Shown here one piece after another: positions 37,784 to 47,433 of a DNA stretch of 64,000 bases; within the stretch, counting starts at the first letter, position 1; each line of letters opens with the position of its first letter. The stretch lies in contig JAHEZD010000021.1 in NCBI GenBank assembly GCA_023251255.1, forward strand, positions 1 to 64,000, given 5' to 3'. Source of the DNA: Chitinophagaceae bacterium. Its GTDB lineage: Bacteria; Bacteroidota; Bacteroidia; Chitinophagales; Chitinophagaceae. Below the pieces are notes generated by a model that was not told where the DNA came from, made no database searches, and saw nothing but the letters and a program-made list of their open reading frames with translations. Made by a program: the position numbers and the translations under genes.

Positions 37784-40270
37784 ATGAAAAAGCAACTTAT
37801 CTATACACTTGCAAGTGCTGTTCTGCTACTGTTATGTGCAAATGGATCCGCCCAAAACAAAAGCAATGAGCTGAAACTTTGGTACAACAAACCTGCTGCC
37901 ACTTGGAACGAGGCATTGCCCATTGGCAATGGAAGGCTGGCTGCCATGGTGTTTGGCAATCCTGCCATGGAACAATTGCAACTGAATGAAGAAACAATCT
38001 GGACAGGGCAGCCCCACAACAATGTGGTAGATAGCCATGCAATGGTGATACCCCAATTAAGGGAATTACTGTTCGATAAGAAATATGCGGAAGCCCAGCA
38101 TCTTTCCAAGGAAAAAATAAAAGCTGTGCAAAATGGCATGAGCTACCAACCAGCGGGCGATGTATATCTTCAATTTGCTGGGCATGAAACTGCCACTAAC
38201 TATTACCGTGATTTGAACATTAGCAATGCCACAGCTTCTGTAAGCTATGACGTGGATGACGTGCATTATACAAGAACATCCATTGCATCGTTTACGGACA
38301 ATATAATAGTTGTCCATTGCAAAGGAGATAAGGCCAATGCACTAACGTTTACTGTTTTGCTTAACACAGTTCACAAAAAGAAAAGCGTTCTTGTAAAAGA
38401 GGGCCTGTTGGTATTAACAGGGATGCCTGGTATTGCAGATAAACTCGCCCCCAAAATTGAATTTGAAACCGATGTTAAAGTTGTAGCGAAAGATGGGAAG
38501 GTTACTTACAGTGATTCATCCATCAATGTATCATCAGCTACAGAAGCCACTATTTATATTTCCATTGCTACCAACTTCAAAAATTACCATGATGTCAGTG
38601 ATAACCCTCACCTAAAAGCGATGGCTTGCCTGAATAAGGGCCTGCGGAGGAATTTTGCTCAATTGCTTGATGACAATATCAACTTCTACCAGAAATATTT
38701 TAATAGGGTGTGCCTTGATTTAGGAACAACTGATGCAACAAAGCTCCCTACGGATGAAAGGATAAAAAACTTCAACACTGCATACGATCCTCAGTTCATT
38801 GCACTGTATTTCCAGTTTGGCCGCTACCTCCTGATTTCGGGTTCACAGCCAGGTGGCCAGCCCACAAACCTTCAAGGTAAGTGGAACGATAAAACAAATC
38901 CTGCATGGGACAGCAAGTACACCATCAACATCAATACAGAAATGAACTATTGGCCAAGTGAAACAACCAATCTTTCTGAACTGAACGGACCACTTTTCAA
39001 CATGCTGAAAGAACTTGCTGAAACAGGAAAGGAAAGTGCTTCAAAAATCTACCACGCAAGAGGCTGGATGGCACACCACAATACGGACCTGTGGCGCATT
39101 ACTGGCCCTGTAGATGGAGGCTTCTATGGCATGTGGCCAATGGGCGGGGCCTGGCTTAGCAGGCACTTGTGGGAGCATTACCTGTTTACTGGGGATAAGG
39201 ATTTTTTAAAAGACATCTATCCCATACTAAAAGGCGCAGCTACTTATTATGTGGATGCTTTGCAGAAAGAACCCGACCATGGTTGGCTGGTTGTTGCCCC
39301 ATCCATGAGCCCTGAAAACAATTACATGAAAGACTCCGCAAACAATGGTATTGGTTTAACTTATGGTACTACCATGGACAACCAGATTGTATTTGAGCTT
39401 TTTTCCAATACCATTCATGCTGCCAATGTTTTAAGCACAGATGCATTGTTTGCCGATACATTGAAACAGAAAAAAGATTTATTGCCTCCCATGCAAATTG
39501 GGCAGTTTGGGCAGTTGCAGGAATGGATAAACGATTGGGACAGGAAGAACGATAAACATAGGCATATCTCCCATCTTTTTGGGCTTTATCCCTCCAATCA
39601 AATTTCACCTTACCGCACACCCGCAATCTTTGCTGCTGCAAACAATACTTTAATCAGCAGGGGCGATGTTTCAACAGGGTGGAGCATGGGCTGGAAAGTG
39701 AATTTTTGGGCAAGGATGAAGGACGGCAATCATGCTTACCAATTGATTTCAAGCCAACTCAACCTTGTTCCCCCGGAAGTTCAAAAAGGTCAAGGTGGCG
39801 GCACCTATCCCAATTTATTTGATGCACACCCACCATTCCAGATTGATGGAAATTTTGGTTGCACAGCAGGCATTGCAGAAATGCTGCTGCAAAGTCAGGA
39901 TGGAGTAATAGAAATCCTGCCTGCATTGCCAGATGCGTGGAAAGAGGGGACAGTAAAGGGTTTGAAGGCAAGAGGTGGTTTTACCATTGATATTTCTTGG
40001 AAGAAAGGAAAGCCAACAACAATGACTGTTTATTCCACACTTGGTGGAAATTGTAGGTTGCGTATTCCAGAGAGCGTCAAGGTTGTTCCAATTAAGGATG
40101 TTAAAGCAGCAACAGTAGGCTCCACACTGAACCCGCTTCTTTATACCGATTCAATAAAACCACCTATTGTAGCAAAAGGAGCTGTACAATTTCCAATAAA
40201 AATTCCTGCAACAAAGGAATATGAACTGTCAACTGTAATGGGCGGGCATTATGAAATCAACTTTAAATAA
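37784..40270 (+). CDS. GH95 alpha-L-fucosidase / alpha-L-galactosidase
   Basis: The 828-residue protein belongs to the inverting GH95 family that removes terminal alpha-L-fucose or alpha-L-galactose. The ATG at 37784 gives signal peptide MKKQLIYTLASAVLLLLCANGSAQ; the frame extends upstream without one. Blocks: LWYNKPAATWNEALPIGNGRL (N-terminal sandwich), QLNEETIWTG, GGQPTNLQGKWND, TININTEMNYWPSETTNL (catalytic Asn pair of the family), GAWLSRHLWEHY, VAPSMSPENNY (general acid Glu) and TGWSMGWKVNFWARMKDG (catalytic Asp region). Substrate in a pectin locus could be L-fucose or L-galactose side residues of rhamnogalacturonan; the sequence alone does not decide. The SDR gene follows 18 bp later. 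Confidence 0.93.
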   Translation: MKKQLIYTLASAVLLLLCANGSAQNKSNELKLWYNKPAATWNEALPIGNGRLAAMVFGNPAMEQLQLNEETIWTGQPHNNVVDSHAMVIPQLRELLFDKKYAEAQHLSKEKIKAVQNGMSYQPAGDVYLQFAGHETATNYYRDLNISNATASVSYDVDDVHYTRTSIASFTDNIIVVHCKGDKANALTFTVLLNTVHKKKSVLVKEGLLVLTGMPGIADKLAPKIEFETDVKVVAKDGKVTYSDSSINVSSATEATIYISIATNFKNYHDVSDNPHLKAMACLNKGLRRNFAQLLDDNINFYQKYFNRVCLDLGTTDATKLPTDERIKNFNTAYDPQFIALYFQFGRYLLISGSQPGGQPTNLQGKWNDKTNPAWDSKYTININTEMNYWPSETTNLSELNGPLFNMLKELAETGKESASKIYHARGWMAHHNTDLWRITGPVDGGFYGMWPMGGAWLSRHLWEHYLFTGDKDFLKDIYPILKGAATYYVDALQKEPDHGWLVVAPSMSPENNYMKDSANNGIGLTYGTTMDNQIVFELFSNTIHAANVLSTDALFADTLKQKKDLLPPMQIGQFGQLQEWINDWDRKNDKHRHISHLFGLYPSNQISPYRTPAIFAAANNTLISRGDVSTGWSMGWKVNFWARMKDGNHAYQLISSQLNLVPPEVQKGQGGGTYPNLFDAHPPFQIDGNFGCTAGIAEMLLQSQDGVIEILPALPDAWKEGTVKGLKARGGFTIDISWKKGKPTTMTVYSTLGGNCRLRIPESVKVVPIKDVKAATVGSTLNPLLYTDSIKPPIVAKGAVQFPIKIPATKEYELSTVMGGHYEINFK

Positions 40271-40288
40271 TACCTACATAAGCTAAAC

Positions 40289-41074
40289 ATGGATTTGCAA
40301 CTTTCAAAAAAAGTAATCATTGTAACTGGTGGTGCAAAGGGCATTGGTGCAGCCGTTGCAGAAGTTCTTGCCTCTGTAGGAGCCATCCCCGTAATCATAG
40401 GAAGGAACAAGGCAGACAATCAGGAACTGGTTGACCGGATAATTGGAACTGGTGGGGATGCCTGGCAGTTCACTGCGGAACTTTCTTCACCAATAGCCTG
40501 TAAGGATGCGGTGCAGGCAGTGATTGATCAATTCGATCATATTGATGGCCTGGTGAATAATGCAGGGTTGAACGATGGGGTAGGGCTAGAGAATGGGAGC
40601 TATGAGAAATTCATCCAAAGCATGCATGAGAACCTCATACATTACTACCTTATTGCACACCATGCGCTGCCCGCTTTGATTGAAAGCAAAGGCGCCATTG
40701 TGAACGTTACCTCCAAAGTTGCCGAAACCGGACAGGGCAATACATCGGCCTACGCAGCAGCAAATGGAGGAAGGAATGCCCTGACCAGGGAGTGGGCTGT
40801 GGAACTGCTTAAATACAGTATCAGGGTCAATGCAGTGGTTGTTGCAGAATGCCTCACACCTGCCTACCAAAACTGGGTCAATAAATTCCAGGACCCTGTA
40901 GCCAAGCTAAAGGAAATATCGTCCCTCATCCCTTTTGAAAACAGGATGACTGCACCTGGGGAAATTGCGAATACAATTGTTTTCCTCCTCTCACCAAGAT
41001 CGGGCCATACCACAGGCCAATTGATACATGTTGATGGGGGATATGTGCATCTTGACCGGGCACTGATACAGTAA
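40289..41074 (+). CDS. SDR oxidoreductase, possible L-fucose/L-galactose dehydrogenase, with altered catalytic Lys
   Basis: This 261-residue classical-type short-chain dehydrogenase is cytoplasmic (no signal). It shows TGGAKGIG (13-20), NNAG and the catalytic Ser142 (NVTSK) and Tyr155. The Tyr-x-x-x-Lys motif reads Y155-A-A-A-N159: the codon at the Lys position is AAT. Downstream, ALTREWAVELLKYSIRVNAVVVAE and the C-terminal GHTTGQLIHVDGGY are as in L-fucose dehydrogenase-like SDRs. Placement straight after GH95 suggests oxidation of the sugar it releases. Whether Asn abolishes activity or marks a subfamily is unknown. It is the last metabolic gene before the regulator. Confidence 0.85.
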   Translation: MDLQLSKKVIIVTGGAKGIGAAVAEVLASVGAIPVIIGRNKADNQELVDRIIGTGGDAWQFTAELSSPIACKDAVQAVIDQFDHIDGLVNNAGLNDGVGLENGSYEKFIQSMHENLIHYYLIAHHALPALIESKGAIVNVTSKVAETGQGNTSAYAAANGGRNALTREWAVELLKYSIRVNAVVVAECLTPAYQNWVNKFQDPVAKLKEISSLIPFENRMTAPGEIANTIVFLLSPRSGHTTGQLIHVDGGYVHLDRALIQ

Positions 41075-41186
41075 CTATCTTAGTAGCAGCAGTATGAGCC
41101 ATCCCTGTATTGAACAGAAGGTGGCACAGGCACCTGCCATGCACCAATCATTGTTTACTATCTTGAAATATATATACTTTTGGATC

Positions 41187-44100
41187 ATGCCTGCCAAGTA
41201 CAAATCTTTTTTTTGCCAAGTGGTTTTATGGGTGGCGCTGTCCTTTTCCCTCCATGCCCAGTTGAACAGCAAGGTTGAACATTATTCAACAGAAAACGGA
41301 CTTTCCAATAACCATGTGATGTGCATGACCAAATGCAGTGAAGGTTTCATGTGGTTTGGTACCTGGGATGGCGTCAGCAGGTTTGATGGGCATAATTTCA
41401 AAACCTATACATCAAGGCCAGGCGACAGTTCCAGGTTGAAGAGTACGAGAATTGACAATATTGTGGAGGACAAATCCGGCTACCTATGGCTAAAGGCGTA
41501 TGATTTACAGATTTACCGGTTCGACAAGAAAACAGGAAAAATTCTAGCGGTAGCAGATATGCTGGCCAAAATAAATATCAAGGACATTGTTTTTGATAAG
41601 ATCATTGCAACAGATACCGGTCAGGTATGGCTGATTGCCCGTAACCAAGGCATATTCCACGTAAGCAACACCAGTTCGGATGCCCCTCAGGTTGTAAGGT
41701 ATTCTATGGAGGGTTCCGGGGATTTCAGTTTGCCATCCAACAACATTAATTTTTTATTCGAGGACCAGGAACGGAGTATTTGGATTGGAACGGACAAAGG
41801 TCTCGGCCTCCTGTCATTGGATAAAACAGCATCCTATAAAATAAGCAATATCGAAAGTTACCATCTCTCCAATGAACTGTTCACTAGTGTAGGGGAAGAT
41901 GCTTATAGGGTATGGTTGGGCACAGGTTCAGGAACGGTATACTTTTATGAAAAGGCATTGAAGCATTTATACAGCCAAAAGATATCGGCCAACAAGATCA
42001 ATGCAATATGTGTTTCCAGGAACAATAACACTTTATATGCCACCACTTCCGCAAGTGAATTAATCACATTGAATACTTACAACGCCCAGGTCAATATTTC
42101 CATCATACCGGTGCCGGAGCCTTTTTACTCCATTTATGAGGACCGGTCCGGTCAGCTTTGGCTGCAACCAGAAAACCTTGGCACCGTCAAGTACAACCCT
42201 GTTGATAAAACATTCAAGCATTTCTTCCAAAAAAATAGCAACACGGTCATTGAGCCCAGTTATGATGTTTTTGAGGACAATGAAAACCGTGTTTGGGTCA
42301 GGATAAAGGGCGGGGGACTAGGTTATTACGATGCTGACAAGGATAGGATGGAGTATTTCCACAAAGACCCCGGTTCGCTTAAACAGTTGCTGTCAAACGT
42401 GGTCACCTGCAGGTACTTCGATGCTACAGGTGTACTGTGGGTCAGTACCACTGATAGGGGCTTGGAAAAAATTGTTTTTCAAAGGGACGATTTTGCACCA
42501 AAGTACCTGGTTGATGAGGCCGTGAATAAATTGGACAACGAGGTAAGGGGGGTATATAGCGACAATAAAAACAGGTTATGGATTGCATCCAAAGCGGGCA
42601 AATTGTACATCCAGGATAATGAGGGGAACCGCTTGGCCCACTTTTTTGTGAATGAACCAGCAGGAGGTATCGGACCTGTATATACCATTCTGCAGGACAA
42701 AAAAGGAACAGTATGGTTGGGTACAAAAGGCAATGGACTGTTCAAGGCAGAGCCAATGGATGCAGCAAATACAAAGTATATGCTCACCCATTATTTGGAA
42801 GACAAAAATGATCCGTACAGTCTAAGCAGCAACCTTATCTATTCCCTCGTGGAAGATAAAATGGGAAGGGTATGGGTTGGCACATTTGAAAATGGCATCA
42901 ACCTGATTGAGGAGAGAAACAATAGGACACAGTTTGTCAATTCAAGAAATGAACTTAAAAATTACCCAATAAAGGTTGCAGGAAAAGTGAGGCACCTTCA
43001 ACGGGATGAAACTGGGAACCTCTGGATAGGAACAACAAACGGGCTAATCATAGCTGATATTACCAAGGCCAGACCCAAGGAGGTACAGTTCCAATTATAC
43101 AGGAAAAAATCCGGTGATAAGGAAAGCCTGGGCAATAATGATGTACAGTTTGTTTTTCGTGATGCGAAGAACAGGATGTGGGTGGCCACTTCGGGCGGAG
43201 GGTTAAACAATGCAACAGGGAATGTGCATGATGGTTTTAAATTCAAGGCATTTACCAAGGAAGATGGCATGCCCAGTAATTATGTGCTGAGCATAACCGA
43301 AGACATTAAAGGCAATCTTTGGCTCAGCACGGAAAATGGCCTTGCCAGGTTCAGCCCAGATAACCTCCAGTTCAGGAACTATGATTCTTACGATGGACTG
43401 CCCCAGACCGTTTTTTCGGAAGCGTCTGCATTGAGGCTTTCCAATGGTAACCTGCTTTTTGGGTGCATCAGTGGCTATTTGATTTTCAGCCCGGAAAAGA
43501 TTACCTATCAAAAAATCAATGCCGCATTGGCTTTTACCAATTTCCAGGTAAACAATAAGGATATTTTATCCTACGTGAATGGGTCCCCCCTGCAGGTGGA
43601 CATCAACAATACAAGGGAGGTACGCTTACAGTACAATGAAAATGTAATCAGCATCGATTTCACCGTGCTGGATTACCGGTCAAATAACAAGCAGGCTTTT
43701 GCTTACCGCCTGGTTGGTTTGGATAAGGAATGGAACAATGTGCTGGACGAGCACAAGGCCACTTATACCAACCTGGCCCCAGGCCATTATGTTTTTGAAG
43801 TCAAGAGCCTGAGTACCGACCTCTATACCAACGTACCGTCCAAAAAATTGTTCATTACCATACTCCCCCCACCTTGGCGCACCGTGTGGGCATACCTGAT
43901 CTATGCTGTGTTATTGGTCATTGTTATAGAAATGGTGCGGAGGACCCTCACTACCATGATACGGCTCAGGAACAGGATCTCGGTGGAACAAAGGCTCACC
44001 GAACTGAAACTGAATTTTTTCACAAACATTTCCCATGAGCTCAGAACACCGCTCACATTGATTGTGAACCCGATCAATGAAGTGCTGGAAAAGGAAAAAC

Positions 44101-45620
44101 TTTCGGCAAAAGGGCACGAGTACCTTAGCTTGGCCCGCAAGAACACCAATAGGATGGTACGCTTCATCAACCAACTGCTCGACTTCAGGAAAGTGCAAAG
44201 TGGTAAAATGAACCTTAAAGTGGACCGGGTAGAAATGGTTTCCTTTATAAGGGAGATAGCCAGCCACTTTACCGAAGCTGCCCATGAAAAACATATTGAA
44301 CTGTTGGTTACCTCAAACGTCAATGAACTGTTTGCCTGGATTGATGCAGATAAAATAGACATTGTAATTTACAATCTCCTATCAAATGCCTTCAAGTTTT
44401 CTGGCAACGGCAAATTGGTAGAGGTGCATATCCACCACATCCATAACAAGGAACATTTCACCATTGAAGTAAGGGACCAGGGCATTGGCGTTCCGCAGAA
44501 CAAACTGGATGATATTTTTGAACTGTATTATGAAATAGACAAAGTGCAGAACAAGCACCACGCAGGCACAGGCATAGGCCTGGCACTTTCCAAGGAAATT
44601 GTACAGTTGCACCATGGAAAAATTACAGCCCGCAACAACCCTGGCGCTGGACTGATTGTTGAAATAGAACTGAAGGAAGGCAAGGAACATTTTATGCAGC
44701 AGGACTTTGTTGACCCATCTTTGGACAAAGCCGGAAACAAGGAACAGGAAACTGCACAGACCGAAATAGCTTCAGTAGCAAAATCTTTCCACCACGAAAG
44801 CCCGCTGGTACTGATTGTTGATGACAATATGGAACTGAGGAATTACCTGTCGGACCAATTGAGTGGCCATTACCGCATAGCGGAGGCCGAAGATGGGCAG
44901 GAAGGCTGGGAGAAAGCCATTGCACTGATGCCCGACCTGATACTCAGTGATGTAATGATGCCAAAACTGGATGGCATACAGCTACTGGACAAACTTAAAA
45001 ACAATGTGGACACCAGCCATATACCAGTTATCCTGTTAACCGCAAAGTCGTCCGTTGAGCACCAGATTGAAGGACTAAGCTATGGTGCAGATTACTACAT
45101 AACAAAGCCGTTCAATACCAACTTCATCCTTGCCTCCATAGATAACCTGTTAAAGCAGCGGAAAAAGATTTTTGAGTCACTGCTATCAAGGAAGCAATTG
45201 CCCAACACCAGCACGGAAGAAGCGCGGGAAGCTGTAAGTGAAAACTCCAAGGATGACGTAAAAGAAGAAGCGAAGATTGTTATTACCGCCAAGGACGAAG
45301 CTTTCCTGAATAAGGTAATTGAAATTGTGGAAAGGGAGATGGGTGATCCGGAGTTCAATATCAATAAGGTAGCCGAACTGCTCTTAATGGGGCGTACCAC
45401 ATTCTTCAAGAAATTCAAGAGCCTGACCAACCTTGCACCAGTGGAGTTCATCCGTGACACGAGGCTCAAACGTGGAAAGGAAATGCTGGATGGAGGGGAA
45501 GACAATATGGCCACCATTGCCTTGGAAGTAGGGTTTGGCAGCACCAAATATTTCAGTACCTGTTTCAAGGAAAAGTACAATATGTCACCAACGGAATATT
45601 TGAGGACCCGTAAGCCTTAA
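41187..45620 (+). CDS. Hybrid two-component system sensor/regulator (HTCS)
   Basis: This 1477-residue regulator fuses sensor, kinase and DNA-binding parts. The ATG at 41187 gives a signal peptide (MPAKYKSFFCQVVLWVALSFSLHAQ). Domains: two beta-propellers of two-component-propeller repeats (about 30-750, for example GLSNNHVMCMTKCSEGFMWF); Y_Y_Y domain (about 800-890, YRLVGLDKEWNNV); membrane helix (about 901-921); HisKA with His950 (SHELRTPL); HATPase (NLLSNAFKFS, GTGIGLALSKEIV); REC with Asp1255 (SDVMMPKLDG); and an AraC-type HTH (about 1375-1477, VAELLLMGRTTFFKKFK, EVGFGSTKYFSTCFKEKYNMSPTEYLR). The periplasmic propellers should bind a pectic oligosaccharide and the HTH should activate the locus, including susC. 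It lies at the distal end in the same orientation. Confidence 0.96.
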   Translation: MPAKYKSFFCQVVLWVALSFSLHAQLNSKVEHYSTENGLSNNHVMCMTKCSEGFMWFGTWDGVSRFDGHNFKTYTSRPGDSSRLKSTRIDNIVEDKSGYLWLKAYDLQIYRFDKKTGKILAVADMLAKINIKDIVFDKIIATDTGQVWLIARNQGIFHVSNTSSDAPQVVRYSMEGSGDFSLPSNNINFLFEDQERSIWIGTDKGLGLLSLDKTASYKISNIESYHLSNELFTSVGEDAYRVWLGTGSGTVYFYEKALKHLYSQKISANKINAICVSRNNNTLYATTSASELITLNTYNAQVNISIIPVPEPFYSIYEDRSGQLWLQPENLGTVKYNPVDKTFKHFFQKNSNTVIEPSYDVFEDNENRVWVRIKGGGLGYYDADKDRMEYFHKDPGSLKQLLSNVVTCRYFDATGVLWVSTTDRGLEKIVFQRDDFAPKYLVDEAVNKLDNEVRGVYSDNKNRLWIASKAGKLYIQDNEGNRLAHFFVNEPAGGIGPVYTILQDKKGTVWLGTKGNGLFKAEPMDAANTKYMLTHYLEDKNDPYSLSSNLIYSLVEDKMGRVWVGTFENGINLIEERNNRTQFVNSRNELKNYPIKVAGKVRHLQRDETGNLWIGTTNGLIIADITKARPKEVQFQLYRKKSGDKESLGNNDVQFVFRDAKNRMWVATSGGGLNNATGNVHDGFKFKAFTKEDGMPSNYVLSITEDIKGNLWLSTENGLARFSPDNLQFRNYDSYDGLPQTVFSEASALRLSNGNLLFGCISGYLIFSPEKITYQKINAALAFTNFQVNNKDILSYVNGSPLQVDINNTREVRLQYNENVISIDFTVLDYRSNNKQAFAYRLVGLDKEWNNVLDEHKATYTNLAPGHYVFEVKSLSTDLYTNVPSKKLFITILPPPWRTVWAYLIYAVLLVIVIEMVRRTLTTMIRLRNRISVEQRLTELKLNFFTNISHELRTPLTLIVNPINEVLEKEKLSAKGHEYLSLARKNTNRMVRFINQLLDFRKVQSGKMNLKVDRVEMVSFIREIASHFTEAAHEKHIELLVTSNVNELFAWIDADKIDIVIYNLLSNAFKFSGNGKLVEVHIHHIHNKEHFTIEVRDQGIGVPQNKLDDIFELYYEIDKVQNKHHAGTGIGLALSKEIVQLHHGKITARNNPGAGLIVEIELKEGKEHFMQQDFVDPSLDKAGNKEQETAQTEIASVAKSFHHESPLVLIVDDNMELRNYLSDQLSGHYRIAEAEDGQEGWEKAIALMPDLILSDVMMPKLDGIQLLDKLKNNVDTSHIPVILLTAKSSVEHQIEGLSYGADYYITKPFNTNFILASIDNLLKQRKKIFESLLSRKQLPNTSTEEAREAVSENSKDDVKEEAKIVITAKDEAFLNKVIEIVEREMGDPEFNINKVAELLLMGRTTFFKKFKSLTNLAPVEFIRDTRLKRGKEMLDGGEDNMATIALEVGFGSTKYFSTCFKEKYNMSPTEYLRTRKP

Positions 45621-45638
45621 GCAGTGGGTTGGGCTATC

Positions 45639-45735
45639 TAAGAGCCTGTTTAAATTCAATTCACTGAATTTTTGTATGATGCCTTCGGCATGTATTTTAG
45701 CCACTAACCTGCCTTTGCCGGCAGGCTCAATGTGA
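45639..45735. repeat. Repeat family B, partial copy
   Basis: From CTAAGAGCCTGTTTAAATTC this copy matches 58828-58898 over about 70 bp (TTTTTGTATGATGCCTTCGG and ending GCCACTAA). Here the right half and closing terminal repeat are missing. It lies between the convergent HTCS and YdeI-like genes. Confidence 0.7.
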
Positions 45736-45761
45736 TATTTTGCAGGGATTTAAGATATGGT

Positions 45762-46340
45762 CTAATCATTTAACCCCTTCCCATCGAGTATTTGTTGCAT
45801 GTATTTCTCCACCCTTGATTCCCTTGTCTTGGATTGTTTGGGTGCTGAAAAATACAGATTGTAAGCCCGTTGCCGTCCCGGGGTCAATGCCCCAAAAGCA
45901 GCTTTCAAGGCATGGTTCCCAGCTAATTCCTTTTTAAATTCTTCTGGAAATACAAGTGCTGAACTTTTTTTATAGTCCACTTTCAAACCAGCTTTTTCCA
46001 CTTCAATGGCCTCATGGATATAGGCTTTCAGGATCGGCTCCAGTTCCGCTATTTCCCGGACATTGGTGAACCGCACCTGGCGTGCCGCCTGCACCTGCTC
46101 CGTTTGTTGGATTAGTATGCCATTGGTATCACTTAACAGGGCACCCTTGAAAAAAAGCAGCGCACAGTATTCCTTGAACACATGCATCAAAACAATATTC
46201 TTTTTCTTGAGCGTGTAACAGGGTACACCCCATTTCAATTCCTCGGTAAGCCCGCAGTCAAGAACAATCCTTCTCAATTGCTCCAGTTCCTGCTGCCATT
46301 TTTTGGCTTTATCGAAGTAAAAATCAACTGTAGGATTCAT
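45762..46340 (-). CDS. YdeI/OmpD-associated-like (DUF1801) protein
   Basis: This 192-residue cytoplasmic protein has an N-terminal DUF1801-type fold: LEQLRRIVLDCGLTEELKWGVPCYTLKKKNIVLMHVFKEYCALLFFKGA. Its C-terminal YdeI motif is FPEEFKKELAGNHALKAAFGALTPGRQRAYNLYFSAPKQSKTRESRVEKYMQQI, typical of bacteriocin-protection/YdeI proteins. Function in this group is not established; it often travels with ArsR-SRPBCC-DoxX genes. It is the last gene of the leftward cluster, 183 bp after DUF4256, with a strong hairpin between them. Confidence 0.85.
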   Translation of the reverse strand: MNPTVDFYFDKAKKWQQELEQLRRIVLDCGLTEELKWGVPCYTLKKKNIVLMHVFKEYCALLFFKGALLSDTNGILIQQTEQVQAARQVRFTNVREIAELEPILKAYIHEAIEVEKAGLKVDYKKSSALVFPEEFKKELAGNHALKAAFGALTPGRQRAYNLYFSAPKQSKTRESRVEKYMQQILDGKGLND

Positions 46341-46378
46341 GCTGTTCTTTGTTATGCTGTGTTAATGACAAACCTATA

Positions 46379-46424
46379 AGAAACTATCTAAGATTATTTG
46401 ATGGAATAATCTTAGATAGTTTCT
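46379..46424. terminator. Strong hairpin, 20-bp perfect stem
   Basis: Positions 46379-46398 and 46405-46424 are perfectly complementary (core GAAACTATCTAAGATTATT) around the loop TGATGG. Flanking AAACCT/AGGTTT (about 46370-46375/46426-46431) extends it past a small bulge. A related AAACCTTATAGGTTT palindrome lies at about 46467-46481. It follows DUF4256 and may end its transcript on the minus strand. Confidence 0.75.
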
Positions 46425-46523
46425 AAGGTTTTATGGAGCAGTGCAGAAGTTGTAGGCTGCATGCCCAAACCTTATAGGTTTTTCTTCTTTGCCCTTTGTT
46501 ATGCTACGTTTTTGTCCAAAAAT

Positions 46524-47081
46524 TCAGACCCTTAGCGAGCCCCGGAAGCCCCTGGCGGCATAATAGGATTCTGCACCATTGTGGTACACAAAGACAGTGC
46601 CGTAGCGGCGGTCGCAAAAAAGGGCACCACCAAGTTCCCTGATTGCCGCAGGTGTTACTACCCAGCTCGACGTCTTCAAATCAAAGCTCCCCAGTTGCTG
46701 CAGCTCACGGTACTGCGCTTCCGTTAGCAGCTCAATGCCCATGGCTGCGGCCATATCAATGGCGCTATCTGCCGGTTTGTGTTCCTTCCTGGCATCCAGT
46801 GCTTCACGGTCGTAACAAATACTCCTGCGGTCCTTGGGGCTTTCCGCTGAGCAATCATAGAAAATATAGTCGCCCGTTTTTTTATCATGGCCAACAACAT
46901 CCGGTTCGCCACCGGTGCTTTCCATTTCATTCAGCGACCAGAGTTTTGCAGGGCTGGCCTCCAGTTTTGCCAGTACCTTGGCCCATTCAATACCTTTATG
47001 GCGGTTGCTGTTTTTCTTGAAGCGGGCTTCCAATGCGGCAAGCAGTGCAGCGCGTTGTTCTGTTGGCAGGTTCTTTTTCAT
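46524..47081 (-). CDS. DUF4256 family protein
   Basis: This 185-residue soluble protein matches DUF4256 as I remember it: LLAALEARFKKNSNRHKGIEW, LNEMESTGGEPDVVGHDKKTGDYIFYDCSAESPKDRRSICYD, AAAMGIELLTEAQYRELQ and SSWVVTPAAIRELGGALFCDRRYGTVFVYHNGAESYYAARGFRG. The function of the family is unknown. It belongs to the ArsR-controlled leftward cluster, about 350 bp after DoxX with a repeat in the spacer. Confidence 0.88.
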   Translation of the reverse strand: MKKNLPTEQRAALLAALEARFKKNSNRHKGIEWAKVLAKLEASPAKLWSLNEMESTGGEPDVVGHDKKTGDYIFYDCSAESPKDRRSICYDREALDARKEHKPADSAIDMAAAMGIELLTEAQYRELQQLGSFDLKTSSWVVTPAAIRELGGALFCDRRYGTVFVYHNGAESYYAARGFRGSLRV

Positions 47082-47155
47082 ATTGTATATTTATTGACTA
47101 ATGTTAGGCAAAGATTATAGGAATAATGTCAGCCTGAGTAATCCAATGGTTGCTT

Positions 47156-47370
47156 CACAAACAAATACATGGAACCTGCCTGCCGGTAGGCAAGCCTGCC
47201 TGAAAGTAAAGGCAGGGATGACACCCGATAGCCATCGGGTTTGACCACAAAGGCACTAAGAACACCAAGATTAAAAAACTGCGTTTTTTCCTTTGTGCCC
47301 TTTGAGTCCCCGCCTGAACAGGACGGGCAGGTTTGTGGTAGTATAAAAATCATTTGTTTACAAATGGTTT
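47156..47370. repeat. Repeat family E, copy 1
   Basis: The copy runs from CCTGCCTGCCGGTAGG through GACACCCGATAGCCATCGGG, CCACAAAGGCACTAAG, a T/A-rich centre, CCTTTGTGCC to CATTTGTTTACAAATGG. It repeats at 47889-48085, 48650-48825 and partly at 58316-58440. The halves are imperfectly complementary (ACCACAAAGxxAC and its reverse), so the RNA would form a long hairpin. Confidence 0.75.
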
Positions 47371-47433
47371 CCAAACAAGTTTCAACAAGCTTGATAGTAG
47401 TATTTGATATTCTGCGTAGCATCATGGATTGGT

